In this document: positions 35,941 to 47,659 of the stretch, piece after piece
Layout: every line of letters begins with the position of its first letter
Position numbering within the stretch: the first letter of the stretch is position 1
DNA from: Trachythela sp. YZ-2020
Lineage: Eukaryota > Cnidaria > Anthozoa > Malacalcyonacea > Clavulariidae
Reading direction: 5' to 3'
NCBI GenBank assembly: GCA_016169945.1
Contig: JADLSH010000076.1
Span: 2,423,001-2,487,000, forward strand
DNA: 64,000 bases
Program-made: the position numbers and the translations under genes
Notes under the pieces: generated by a model
Databases searched by the model: none
Told to the model about the DNA's origin: nothing
Seen by the model: the letters and a program-made list of their open reading frames with translations, nothing else

Positions 35941-36988
35941 GCGCACCATTGAAATTGAATTACTTTGGTATTATTTCCAAGGTTTTTTTACCCATCTTAT
36001 TTTGTCAAAGAGTATATGAAACGTGTTGATGAAAGCCTAAAATCTCAAAATTTTGTATTCGGTCCAATTAAAAACTGATCTGCTCTAAATGAATTTCGCA
36101 AGTTAATTAAGTATAGTTAACTGTTAGGCATTTATTAACCAGATCCCCTATCTGTAGTATATTTGTACATGATAAACTGTGCGGTAAGCTTGCAATTAAC
36201 GACGTACCACAAACCACAAAAACCTTACGTATACCTGCATTTACTCATGATATAAATGCTATGTAGCAGTATCATTTACTATACCATTTTGTTTTATTTC
36301 TTTCCGTTTCTTCTGTTGTGGTATCTTTTTTAAAAAAGAGAATAGATTATAGCAAGAAAATATAGTAAATTGTCAAAAAAGGAACGCCCACATAAGATAT
36401 TGGAAAAACAGAACTGAATGAATTTTTGTAATAATCTGCAATTTGTTCCTTACATTATCAGCTGTTCGATTTCCGATTCCTGAATGCTAGAAGAGACGTG
36501 AAATTAAGTAAAATTAATTATATCAGATATCATACAATATACAAAAGCAATACGTTGAACTTATAAAACCAAGTAATTGAAATCGCAGTGTATATTAAAA
36601 GCAGCACTTAAGTAAAAAATAAGTCGTTTTGAGACCTTCTGGTGCCGGGGATCTAAACTTTTAAACTTAATTAAAGTTTATGCAGTCCCAAAAATTTGCA
36701 TGCACATCCATGCATCTCACAAAAAAAACATGTCTGCATGCATGGGTATATATAGCCTGTCTCAGGGGTATTAGGCTCTTGCAAACCATATATAACTAAT
36801 GCTACAGAAATCACATATTACCTCTCTTTATTCTCTTCTTTTCTAAAAATGTAAAATAGAAAAGCTTGTCAGATGATCAGAGAGAGAGTGCCATAATGTA
36901 ATTATCTAACCTATGTTATAATATTTTCCTAAGTAATTTGCAAAAATGAAAGGAGAGCAAAGATAATATTATCCTATGTAAAGTCTTT
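35941..36988. other. Spacer between two ISL2EU-type elements
   Basis: About 1 kb of AT-rich DNA with no recognised feature. Confidence 0.35.
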
Positions 36989-37068
36989 CAATTTACGACA
37001 TTAGCCCTGGGAAACACGTGCAGTTTTCGTGGGCGTCACGTGGTACGAAATGTAAACATTGCGGACAT
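36989..37068. repeat. ISL2EU left terminal inverted repeat
   Basis: 80 bp matching the inverse of 45895-45974 with four mismatches. The ends TTACGACATTAGCCCTG are flanked by AT (36991-36992). Contains a palindromic CACGTG and, near its inner edge, CATTGCGGACAT. Confidence 0.9.
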
Positions 37069-37084
37069 TCAAATCAAAAGCAAT

Positions 37085-40000
37085 ATGGTGGCGAACAAGC
37101 ATTGTGCTTGGGGCACTTGCAAAAACGACTCTAGATATCCACAGTTTTGGACTAGAAATAAAAAGGGGGATCCCATGTTTTTCTTACGCTTTCCTGCACC
37201 CAAGAGATCACCTAAGAAGCGAAAGCGATGGATTGGATCATGTCATCGGGGCGACGGTTTTGAATGCAAGAAAGATCATTATATTTGTAGTCTCCATTTT
37301 GTTGGTGAAAATGGGCCAACAAAAGAATACCCAGACCCACTATCTGCGATAACAAGCGAGGAAAATGTACGTTGGTTTGTAATTTGAATTTATTATGTGT
37401 TTGTTATCTAGTTTCAAGCACATTTAAACATTCTAAAAACAAATTTATTCAATAGGTTGAACGTATGAAGTGTAAAAGGAAACCACCTAAAATGCGTGTT
37501 ATAAATCAAGATACGAAGTCAAAGAGGCGATGTATAACGAAAACTGACGCAGCATATTCACTGCTAGAACTTCACTCATCTCTTGTAAATAGAACAGAAA
37601 CCGAGGAATTAGCAGCTCAGACTCTTTTGGACTTGGAAAGTTCTTGCCACCGAAACGAAAACAACACCGCGCAGAACAGCAGAGATAACCTCGCAGATAC
37701 AGTCAATGAGAATATAAATGAATGTACACAAGATAACCATGTTGATACAACATGTACAGTAGGAAACACATGTACAGAAAATAAGTACAAGGAAGTTGAA
37801 ACAGGTAAATACTCACATTTCATGTCTTAATAGTATATAAAAAAATCATCGAAATAAATTTTAATGTTTGGCATTGCGTATCTGTTCTTTTATAGACAAA
37901 CTTGTGTTCAAAAGATCTCACAGAATATAGTGATTTTATGCTTCAAAACAAACAAGCACTACAACGATATCTGTTTGTCACAGTAGTTGAAAACCCAACC
38001 CAAACTATCCACTACACAGGTTTGTTTTCGTATTTTTTTACGTTTACTTGTCATTTTGAGTCTTCAGTTTGAGAGAATATGTAACTATAAATAAACCAAA
38101 TGACATTTGGTTTATTTTTAAATATACATATTATCTCAAATTAAAAAATTCATAAGTGAATTTAATAGTCAAACATATTGCTTTATTTTGCTCACATGAT
38201 AGCACTGGATATTGTGAAGTATATGTTGATCCGGTTCTAGGAAAAATATATAATTGAAAAGTATATATTCAGAAGTATACTGTGTATATTGAAGTTAGAG
38301 TGGATCGATATACCGGATATATCCGGTATACCGGTATTTGTTTAGATACCGGTATTGGCGATATTGACAATTCAAAAATACCGATATACCGACATTTCGG
38401 TATTTCGCTGCGTAATACCGGATTGAAACGCTATTTCAAGTCAAATTTGCTTACAATCACGTTTAGAAACCAAAGTTAATACTCACAGATGGACGATTTT
38501 GTTCTTACAGTTCTAGCAGCTTTGGTTTAGCAATACCAAGACGTCTTGTTTATTAAATCGCCTTAATCGGAAATATATAAATGGCGAAATTTTTGAAGGA
38601 AATTTCGGTAAAAAAGGAACCTTCGATTTTGGAAAGTGGAAGTACTAGCGTTTGCGAAGCAGCGAAAACCTTTTCAAATTTTTAATGCGAATCTTGTGAC
38701 ATTTGCACTAATAACAGTATGTGTCACATTAATATATTGTCAAAACTTGATTTTTCTCGACGTTAAGCAGTTCAGTTTGGCTTAAAAAAAACACGTTAAA
38801 AATACCGATATACCGGTATTTACCGGTATTCTGATGGCGGTATATCGGTATTCGGTATTTACGATATCGATCCACTCTAATTGAAGTATATATTGATCTG
38901 GTTGTAGTGATTACTTCAAATGATTATCAAAGGAATAGATGGTATTAGAGGGAGGGGATATTATTTATAAAATAATATAATTTTGAAGAGATGTTATTAA
39001 TTCACTTTTATTTTTATTTGAAAGGTTTGTCGAAAGAATGCCTTGATGTGTTGTTCCAATTTTTGAAAACCAAGGCTAAACATCTTAGAATGTGGAACGG
39101 TTTAGCTCGAGTGAAAAAAAGGAAGCAATTGGAGAAAAAAATGTCGAAACAGTCTTTAAAGGTATCAATCTTCCTATTCTTTAAATTTAAAAAATATCCA
39201 TCTTCCAGGGCTGGAAAAAATAAATTTTCTTCCTGGGAGCACAACCTGGATCTTAAATTTCCTGCACACTAACTGAGTATGTTTGTGCTTAAACTGCGCT
39301 TAACCCATTAAGCACCAGAGCTTCCCCATTGACAAGTAAAATTGCCTGGTGTTTGTCAAAAGAAAAAAATAAGTAGGGTGCATTTTGGGCGCATTGCCAG
39401 TTAATGGGTTAAACATACAGTACTTACCGTACATATAGCTAGCAGACCATTGTTTTCAATGGAAGTAAAAAAATGCCTGACAACCATGAGTTTTTGCTCC
39501 CATAGTGGCCTTCCATGTTAGAGTTTCCTTCAAATTTCCTGCAACTGTTTAAGATTTCCTGCGAGCGGTTTCCTCGCGTGCTCGTCTATTTTTTCCACCT
39601 CTGACGTCCTCTTTGAATTTCATGAAAATACATTACATTAATTTAACAATTTAAGTGGCAATGCGCCCTACTTTATTATTTTACTCTGTCTAATGCCAGA
39701 TGATTTTACTTGTCAGGGTGAGAGTGCTGCCACTCAATGGGTTAATCAGACTACCTGCCCATGCATCCTGTTAACCCTTTAAGTGGCAATGTGCCGGGAT
39801 GCGCCCTACTTTAATATTATTTTACTCTCACTGTCTAACACGAGACAATTTTACACGTCAGAGGGAGAGTGTTAATGCCACACAATGGGTTAATATTTTG
39901 TTGATAAAGTCAATTTCTTGATTCAACTTATTGCATTTCAATGTAGCAAAAGATCACTCACTCTAAACTGACAATAAAGGAACAGTTCATATTAACATTG

Positions 40001-40732
40001 GTACGACTACGACGCTTTCCGTCTTTGGCAATGTTGTCTGCATTGTTTGGTATATCAACAGCACTTGTAAGCAGAATTTCTATAACATGGGTTCTATTCA
40101 TGGAAAAAGAACTGAACTTTTTACTGAATTTTACAACTCTTAATGAAATGGAAGGATTGAAACGCCCAAAAGTATATAGAGATATTAAATATGAAAAGCT
40201 TAGAGCAATCATAGACTGTACTGAGTTCAACATCGAGAAGCCTTCATTACCTTCCAGTCAGCGTCGTACGTACAGTAGCTACAAATCCCACAACACATTC
40301 AAGTTATTAGTTTCACTTTCACCCATTTGTCACTTCAATTTTTTGTCAAAATTGTACACTGGCTGTATAAGTGACAAAGAAATTGTGCGAGCAAGTGGTT
40401 TCCTGGAATTACTCCAACCCGGAGATTGTGTGATGGCAGATAAAGGATTTAATATCCAAGACCTGCTAGCTGTCCATAATGTACGCTTGATAGCACCACC
40501 GATTATGGCTAAGAATAAGGAATCTGCACGTGCAGCAACAGCCACACGAAGAGTTGCAAGAGCAAGAGTACATGTAGAACGCATGATAAGGAAACTAAAA
40601 TGTTATAGGATTTTAAAGGGTGTTATAACATTGTCACTTAAAGGTTACATCACATCAATAGTGAATGTTTGTGCTGCCTTAGTTAACATGCAGCCAAGTC
40701 TAATTAGGTTTGAGAATGACTGCGATTTCTGA
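37085..40732 (+). CDS. THAP-DDE transposase of ISL2EU (552 aa, five exons)
   Basis: Exons 37085-37366, 37456-37804, 37915-38019, 39025-39161 and 39947-40732 join in phase (1659 nt). An alternative third acceptor at 37895/37896 would break the frame. Residues 1-90 form a THAP zinc finger (C7, C12, C68, H71) for binding the element's ends. The linker is basic and then acidic. Residues 250-320 are helical (LSKECLDVLFQFLKTKAKH). The catalytic DDE_Tnp_4 fold shows Asp381 in AIIDCTEFNIE, Asp456 in VMADKGFNI and Glu502 in HVERMIRKL. The ATG lies 92 bp from the left terminus, so the promoter is probably in or beside the repeat. The stop overlaps the last exon of the convergent gene by 29 bp. All catalytic residues are present; likely functional or recently so. 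Confidence 0.8.
38296..38879. mobile_element. hAT-type MITE inside a transposase intron
   Basis: 584 bp with ends TAGAGTGGATCGATAT and the near-inverse ATATCGATCCACTCTA. Flanked by an exact 8-bp duplication ATTGAAGT (38288-38295 and 38880-38887), the target size of hAT elements. The sub-ends are full of ACCGGTAT/ATACCGGT motifs. It sits in the third intron of the ISL2EU transposase gene, so it is younger than the host transposon. Confidence 0.85.
39300..39412. mobile_element. TTAACCC-family MITE (copy)
   Basis: Begins TTAACCCATTAAGCACC and ends TGCCAGTTAATGGGTTAA. Located in the fourth intron of the ISL2EU transposase gene. Confidence 0.6.
39648..39747. mobile_element. TTAACCC-family MITE (copy, left end worn)
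   Basis: TTAAGTGGCAATGCGCCCTA at the left and GTGCTGCCACTCAATGGGTT at the right, with TCTAATGCCAGATGATTTTA between. Confidence 0.55.
39771..39893. mobile_element. TTAACCC-family MITE (copy)
   Basis: TTAACCCTTTAAGTGGCAAT to CACAATGGGTTAA; the next copy of the same family lies only about 25 bp upstream. Confidence 0.6.
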
Positions 40733-43700
40733 AGTTATGAATCTGGAAAAGCACACCCCAATGCCTCTTTGCTTCCAGTCTTCCCATTTTAGCTTCATCT
40801 GCTGTGAACCAGTTGTGTGATCGTTGTATGTATTCTTCAGGGTCTGCTTCATATTGTGACAAATCCTTAAAATAGAGCAGTTTATTTTATTATACAGGGT
40901 GTATAAAAAAGTGACCCTTTAGAAATTCACCTTAGTGTTATAATTTGATTGCCCGAGTACTATTATACTGTATACTAAACATATGGGTGCGTAAACACAA
41001 AGTGAATTGAATTCTATGCATGGTAGTTATTTAAAAGCACATGGTTTCTTTTGCATAGTTCTCTCTCCTCCTATTAAAAGCTATTTTAAATCCCAGGAGC
41101 AGAAAGTCTTATGTTTGCCAAGGATATTTTAATTTCTAAAGGTCTCCTTTTCAGATCCACCCTGTTTAGCACACTGCAGTGCTCACTCGGGCATTCAAAT
41201 TATATTATAATACTTGTCAATATGTTAAAAGGGTCACTTTCTATACACCATGTATTGACAATAGTACATTTTGTAAATATACCCTCTTGTGGTACAGTAC
41301 TGAGAATAAATAATAGAATTTGGTTTTGAATTACCTCAAGAAAATACTTTAAGAATAATGTAATATAAAAACCACAGTCATTGCTTGATATCCCTTGTTG
41401 TGGAACCTAAACAGTGCAAAAATGTTTTTATTTTTCTAAAAATAACATTTCTAATAAAAAGCTGCATATAAATTCAAAATACTGCACCTTTAAGGCATGA
41501 CAACATAAATTGGAATGCTTTTGTGTGAGTTTATTCTTGGCACACATATGATCAAGATACCTGAGTAATATATAGAAAGTTAATTACAAGTAAAAGGCCA
41601 AGGTAAGTACAGTCTATGCTTTTTCAGTTTCTGATTGACACACATCGATTCATTGTGTTAAGAGACAGTACAGATCAAAACTTTATTTTACCTGATCACA
41701 AGATTGAATTCTTGTTTTCGAATAGAAGTATCATGGGTTAAAGAGTCAAGTATTAACAGGTGCCTTAAACAAACATAAAATTAATTCTGAGTTTTACAAT
41801 CTATTATCTGAAATATTGTTTGTTTTGCCAATTTAGGAAATTATATAGTTTGTTTATTTTACAAATTCCATTTCATTATACAGTACATACCAAGGAGTCA
41901 TTACCATGAGTAGCCAGTGTTTACTATAAAATTTAAAAGAAGAATTATAGAACTTTTTCAAACAGGGCTGGTGGTGGTGGTGTGTGTGTGTGTGTGGGGG
42001 GGGCTGCAGCCCCAATCCAAATTTCATTCCGATAGGCCTGTCAAACAACTGAACATGCCATGTGTAATGTAAATTAAACAGCTGGGCTAACTACATTGAG
42101 TGGTTGTGCTTTAAGTTTTTAATGGGTAAAATTATCTGGCATTTTGACAGAAAGAAGTAACAAAGTAGTGTGCAATTTAAAGGAATGTTTCCACTTCCTC
42201 CACTAAAGTGCAGGACTTTCCCCCCTTGACAATTAAAATTGTTGGGCATTAGACAGAGCAAAATAATAAAATAGGGTACATTTGGGTACTTTGCTGCTTA
42301 ATGGGGTAAAAAACAAAATTTAAAAATTTCACCTTCTCACAATGGGTATGATGACAAAATCCTTTTGATAGTGTGTGGGCCTAAAATATTTTTTTGCAGC
42401 TTCAAACCTTTCAATCCTGCAGAAGTTAAAGGTGTTCAGAATGTCAACTGGTATATAATAATGTATGACTTGAGTAACTAGTTCCTGGATGCAAATATTT
42501 GATTTAAATTATATAACCATTTTATAGTACCTTGAAGAACTGAGCATTCCATCTTGTTCACCACACAAAATTGAGTAAAATAGGCTATCAGTGATTGGAA
42601 ATGGACATGGTTGTTCTCTGAAAGCAAAGTGTGTATATAAGTGTCTGTTGATTTTAATAGACTACACCAAAGACTGTTACATGCATATCGGTCCTTCTAT
42701 ATTATATACAAAGTATTGAGTTCATGCAATCACTAGTGATAGTTTGTTACAGAAGTGATAGATATATTGATCATTGCAAGCTACTGCAATGCTACCGGTA
42801 TGTCTATTGTTGTCAAATAAAAAAACTTGCCTAAATAACACAGTGACAATATTGTCATTCATCATTTCCCCTTCAGCCAAAGTCTCAATGTCATCATTCT
42901 GCAAGTTTATGCCATACGCAGTGAATGTGGAACCCACTTTATTACACTGACTTGGTGTATCATCCAAGGTGATTGGTGTGTGATTGCTTTCTAGTAAATT
43001 GTATGCGGACAAGAAATTTAATATATTAATAAATTTATTAGAACATCTACCATCTACCCCCCCCCCCAAGTGACGTAGAAAATTCCACATGTCTGAAGGG
43101 TCACCAAATTTGTAATTAATTTCTGAAGAAAATATGCCCAGTACTTTATTATTTTACTTTTTCTAATGCCAGACGATTTTACTCATCGGGGGGAGAGTGC
43201 TGCCACTCAACAGGTTAACAGGCATTTCCAACGGGAAAGAAAATGCCAATAATATGAAGGTGATTGGCAAAAATGTTCCTGCAGAAGGGGTATAAGATAA
43301 GAGATCTTGTTGACAAGGGGGCATTGAATACTGTTACTAAATGGAATTACCCAACCTACCATCCATACTGCATTTCAAAGGTTGCAATGTTTGCTTATCT
43401 GCATCCAATACACCAACACTTTTTTCATGAATTTTACTACCTACAAAACAAAAAAATCAAATCAAAATGATATGATTCCTAATTGTTTTTTAATTCATCC
43501 AGACTGTTTTATATTTAATTATTGATAGGTTTATTTTGTCTAAATAAATGTAAAACAATATGGATGAACTAAAAAAATAAAAATATATATACCTGGATAC
43601 TTTAAAAAATTAATTCTGTTACAGTACATGATTACATTACCTTGATTTTGCACAGGCACATTCTCAGACACTTGTACTATCAACAGTGGTACAATTTGGG

Positions 43701-45775
43701 ATATCCAAAATTTCTCCAATTTAAGTAAAACGGCATTCATAAATCCAGAATCATATGGTATTTCAACCGTCAAGATACCCTTTGTAGTCCAAATAACAAA
43801 GTCACAAGACAAGAGGCACAGTACAAACATTTGCATTTGTACTTGATGATAGTACTTAGAGGTAGTTTTCAACTGAAAATGTCCTGCAACATCCATACCT
43901 CCAACTTCTGCACTAAGAAATGCTTCTTTAGCATCAATGTGTCGGTGTGTCCATGGACATTTATATTCCACAACCACTTCCTTGCAATCAGATACACATT
44001 CACAACTTCTGACGTTGTCCACACTTGCACCCAAAAATGGCTTATTTTTGGAAATAATGAATCCATGCTTCTTAAGTCTCAGTTTGTAATGAACATGATT
44101 CTGAACATGCATATATGCATTTCTTGCACTTTCTTCATGTTTTAATCCCCAGTCTCTTGGGTTTTGAGGATTTTCTGGTATGGTTTTGGAGTTGATAGTT
44201 GGAGGTGGATCAGACACAATGCTCTTAGCAACAGCTGTTACTAATGTCTCATTGCTCTTCTCAAGTGTTGTCTGGCGTGTGACAATACTTTTACACTTGG
44301 ATGCACTAATAAACCCTTTCTTGGTCATGAACCATGATTTACATTTCCACTGGTCCACTGTTTCTTTGTCAATTTTTTCAATTTCTTCATTGGTGAAACT
44401 TAAAAAGCTTAGAAAATTCTCTGGGGTAGGCATGGTAGTTTGTTTCACAAATTGTTCCAACTTTTCTTTCATGATGCTATCATTTCTGTCCAAAACCTCT
44501 GGTTCTTTTTTTATGGGTTTGGAAACTGCAGTTGGTAGATAGTGCTTTTTCAAGAGAGACAGTATAACAGGTGGTGGAGAAACCTTGATATCCAAGTTGT
44601 TTGTGAAGGTCTTCATTGCTTCAAATGAATGAACTTTGCGGTATTTCGTAGGTCGTGGATCATAGTCAATATTCTGGAGCCAGTTGTACTCTCGTTTTCT
44701 TTTCTTCCTCGATGGTAGACTACCTTTAAATATAAAGTAAAGTTGTTCATACTAAACAAGCTATAACATTGTCATTGTCTTCATGAATTTTTGTCACAAA
44801 ATAATACTATATTGGCATAAGGATTAACCAATGACTGGAAACTTTTCCTCTTGACCTAAAAATGTCTGGTGTTAGCCAAGAAAATAAAGGGCATTTGACA
44901 GGTGGATTTTGTCATGCATAAATTCTTTGATATCCCCCCCCCTCCAATCCCCTAAAAACAGGGGCAATAAGGGTTCATCATGACTAAAATATACAAAAAA
45001 TCTTAAATCATATCTTCATTACTATCGAAATACATGTACCTTTTAATATCTCCAGATCTTTTACAGTGCATGGCCCTGTGTTAGACCGTGGTTTCCTTAC
45101 CCACTGGCAAGGACCACTTGTCACACTTTTATCCCCTGTGCTGTTTAGTAAATCATCTAACGAATACAATGCGGCTGAAATATGTTTGCACCCGCCGTCT
45201 CTGCCACCTTTACATTTGCAAAATGCTTCTATAATGCTTCCTTTGTTTGGCCCTTTGCCTTCCAGTATAAACCATAGGTCATACCAGTCCTTACCATCGT
45301 CAGTCTTACCTCGCATAGTTGGCAAAACTTTTCCGACATAGACATGCAAACCAGAGTCTAACAAAGTCGCTTTCTCCAATGATTCAACATACCCATCTTC
45401 TAAAAGTCGGTAATCTTCGTACGATTTATATGCCGCAAGTCCTTGCTTATCGTATTCAGTAGCGTGGTATATTAAATGGTTGAAAATGTCGTATAAACCG
45501 AAAGGCGGCGAGTCGATGAAGTTGTTTTGGGTTTTTATTACGAAGGGATCCGCGATTTGCATATCATGAATAAATAAACGTTGACGTACATTTTTTTCAT
45601 TGTTATCCCTTTCATAGTGTGGGTCAAGAGGCAGCATCATTTTTTCAACCGCAGCAGCAATAGTAACTAAAGCTGGTTTCAAATAGCCATTCACAGTAAC
45701 TCCTCTTTCCTTGAGATAATTTTTTATTGACGCCACATTCATATTTCCAAACTTCTTAATATGTTCCTCAGACAT
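40704..45775 (-). CDS. SWIM-YqaJ nuclease-C48 protease of ISL2EU (887 aa, ten exons)
   Basis: Exons: 45775-45040, 44723-43641, 43092-42831, 42617-42531, 42416-42333, 41923-41891, 41763-41692, 41560-41488, 41406-41335, 40865-40704 (2664 nt, no internal stop, all phases agree). Residues 186-198 form a SWIM zinc finger (CKCKGGRDGGCKH); a weak SAP-like stretch precedes it. The YqaJ/lambda-exonuclease fold (about 385-545) shows Glu442 in GLKHEESA, Asp481 in LGASVD, the Glu498-x-Lys500 pair in VVVEYKCP and HQVQMQM. The C-terminal third is an Ulp1/C48 peptidase: LAEGEMMNDNIV, His753-Trp in SKHWLLMV, Asp768 in LILDS, and the Gln-Cys pair in PQQGISSNDCGFY (Cys821). Intron 3 uses a GC donor (AG|GCAAGT). 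Predicted nuclear; probably assists transposition and may cleave SUMO-like conjugates, which is inference. Confidence 0.8.
42178..42309. mobile_element. TTAACCC-family MITE (worn copy)
   Basis: TTGACAATTAAAATTGTTGG and GCTGCTTAATGGGGTAAAA match the family. Lies in the fifth intron of the nuclease-protease gene. Confidence 0.45.
43128..43217. mobile_element. TTAACCC-family MITE (partial)
   Basis: TCTAATGCCAGACGATTTTA and GTGCTGCCACTCAACAGGTT match the right two-thirds of the family. Lies in the second intron of the nuclease-protease gene. Confidence 0.5.
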
Positions 45776-45894
45776 GCTGAGATTTAATTTAATACAAAAG
45801 AACAACAAAAAATTACTAAACGCTTCGGTAAATCCCGAAACAATTGTCTTTTTTTAGTGTTGTATAATTACAAATTGTAATCTATTCTACACTC

Positions 45895-45974
45895 ATGTCC
45901 GCAATGTTTACATTTCTTACCACGTGACACCCGCGAAAACTGCACGTGTTTCTCAGGGCTAATGTCGTAAATTG
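45895..45974. repeat. ISL2EU right terminal inverted repeat
   Basis: Inverse of 36989-37068 with four mismatches over 80 bp. Ends GGGCTAATGTCGTAA followed by AT. It lies about 120 bp upstream of the ATG of the minus-strand gene and may carry its promoter. Confidence 0.9.
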
Positions 45975-46716
45975 TCCTGCTTACTATAAATATAATTATG
46001 AATACTAAATTATTTCTTTTTGCTAGTCTAAAGATTGTCCCTGGCAGATTGTCTTACATCTCGAATTATAATTAATTCCTCCTCTGCATTGGACATTTGT
46101 TCCGGTCCACTATTCCCATCCTGTTCATGACCATAATCTTGACCTGTGAATATTTCAAAAGAATGCTATAGTTATGAACAATATATACTTCATTACAACA
46201 AAAGTATAATTCTGTTCAAGAACTGAGTATATTGTGAGTATTTTACATCTTTGGCAGTTTATGCATTGCAGATCGGGCCAGCGAAAAATTGCAGTGATTT
46301 TGGTTTAAGAACAGTAGGAAACGGGATTTGAAGTTTGAAGGAGTAAACATACATTGTCTTGCCATTGAAAGATTGATGTATTGATGCACATTGTTGTCAA
46401 ATTTAACAGATGAAGGACATTTTCATTCAGAATCTTCTCAGAATATGCAAGTACAATTCAAGGATGGATTATAGTCGGGAAATTTGATCAACTAAACAAG
46501 GTTTACTGAAAAATATGTGCACCATATAAATGAACATTTATATTATAGCTTTAAAGTTTAATAGTTTGTTTTTATTGACTGATTCTGAGTAATAAATATA
46601 CTTGTAAATTTGTGTTAATAAACTTTATAATGTGAATAAAATAAAATAATTATGTCCAGCTTAAAATGAAATAAAAAATGAGTTAAGTAATAACTGCAAT
46701 GTTAATAAGAACACAG
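45975..46716. other. Spacer, nothing recognised
   Basis: AT-rich; no coding signal before the P-element exon. The other P-element exons were not found here. Confidence 0.3.
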
Positions 46717-47333
46717 TTGACACTTCCACAATCACAAATGCTTCAATAATACGAAAGTATGATCTGACAGAGAGAAGTCCTGTAGCAACAGATCATGACT
46801 ATTGTAACTCGCCAAATATTTCAGTCATCTCAGAATTTAAGAAAGCTTCAATCTCTTACATTGCTGGATATGTTGCAAAGCAAGTGGAGAAACAACTTCT
46901 ATGCTTTGACTGTTGCAGTGCCCTTGGTTCCCAAACAAATGAACCCACAACAACATTCTTGAAATTGAAAGATCGAGGAAAGCTTTTTAAGCCTACCAAA
47001 AGTGTCATTCAACTTTGTGAAGAAACAGAGAAGTGTTTCGAGCGAATGTTGGTAACAACTGGAGGGAAGCCTCCCCATGGAAAAGGAATTGTTGATGCAA
47101 TTGCTGTTTCAGTATTAGGATCCTGCAACACCTCTATAGTGTTCAAAGAGCTTAATGATCATATGTATGACACAACTGTTGAAGACAACCACATATTTAG
47201 CTTGATCAAATCAATTGTCAAGTGTTACTGTAAGATCAGGCTATACCATCTGGGCAAGGTAGCAACACAAGATACATGTGGTAAAGTAATCAGAAAGAAA
47301 TTAAGTAAACTTGTTCTTTTTTGCCACCAATGA
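46717..47333 (+). pseudogene. P-element (THAP9-type) transposase C-terminal exon
   Basis: After an AG acceptor (AATAAGAACACAG) the plus frame is open for 205 codons. Motifs: ISYIAGYVAKQVEKQL followed by CFDCC, FLKLKDRGKLFKPTKSVIQL and LCEETEKCFERML. These are the C-terminal features of P-element/THAP9 transposases, a cut-and-paste family with a THAP N-terminus. The tail after HGKGIVDAIAVSVLG looks normal up to the stop. No THAP exon, catalytic core or terminal repeats are seen, so this is a fragment. It is adjacent to, but apparently independent of, the ISL2EU element. Confidence 0.65.
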
Positions 47334-47400
47334 ATGATCATTGTGTACTTAAATAGGCAGTGATTGGTTGTTTATATTTAAAATAATGCTTGTTTATATT

Positions 47401-47657
47401 ATGCACCTATTAGTGTTTTGCACCAGTCAATGTAAATCCCCTCCCCCTTCCAACCCCAGTGGAAAAATTTGACATTAACATACTAAATATCTCTTTTCAG
47501 ATTGATTTGGGCCTAGTTTGGGGTGTTATTTGATCCAGTATCTTGTCCCCAGAGGCCAGCTATAGAGTGGGGTATATTTGACAAAGTAACTGAGTCATAA
47601 ATGTCAAATTCCCCTGGGTTTCCCCCCCATCCTGGGGCTAAACATTGATAGGTGCAT
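47401..47657. mobile_element. MITE of the ATGCACCTAT family (complete copy)
   Basis: Starts ATGCACCTATTAGTG and ends AACATTGATAGGTGCAT, its near-inverse. The interior has CCCCTCCCCCTTCC and CAAATTCCCCTGGG. The best-preserved copy in the window (257 bp). Confidence 0.7.
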
Positions 47658-47659
47658 TA

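Larger units (their letters stand above)
36993..45970. mobile_element. Complete ISL2EU DNA transposon
   Basis: About 8.98 kb between 80-bp inverted repeats, with AT on both sides (36991-36992, 45971-45972), consistent with the two-base AT duplication of ISL2EU. Because AT is palindromic and similarity runs two bases further out, the border is uncertain by 2-4 bp. It holds two inward-facing spliced genes: a THAP-DDE transposase (plus) and a SWIM-YqaJ-C48 protein (minus). ISL2EU elements are known to pair a transposase with a YqaJ nuclease. Both genes are open through every exon. The introns have collected one hAT-like MITE and several TTAACCC-family MITEs without damaging the frames. Confidence 0.85.
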
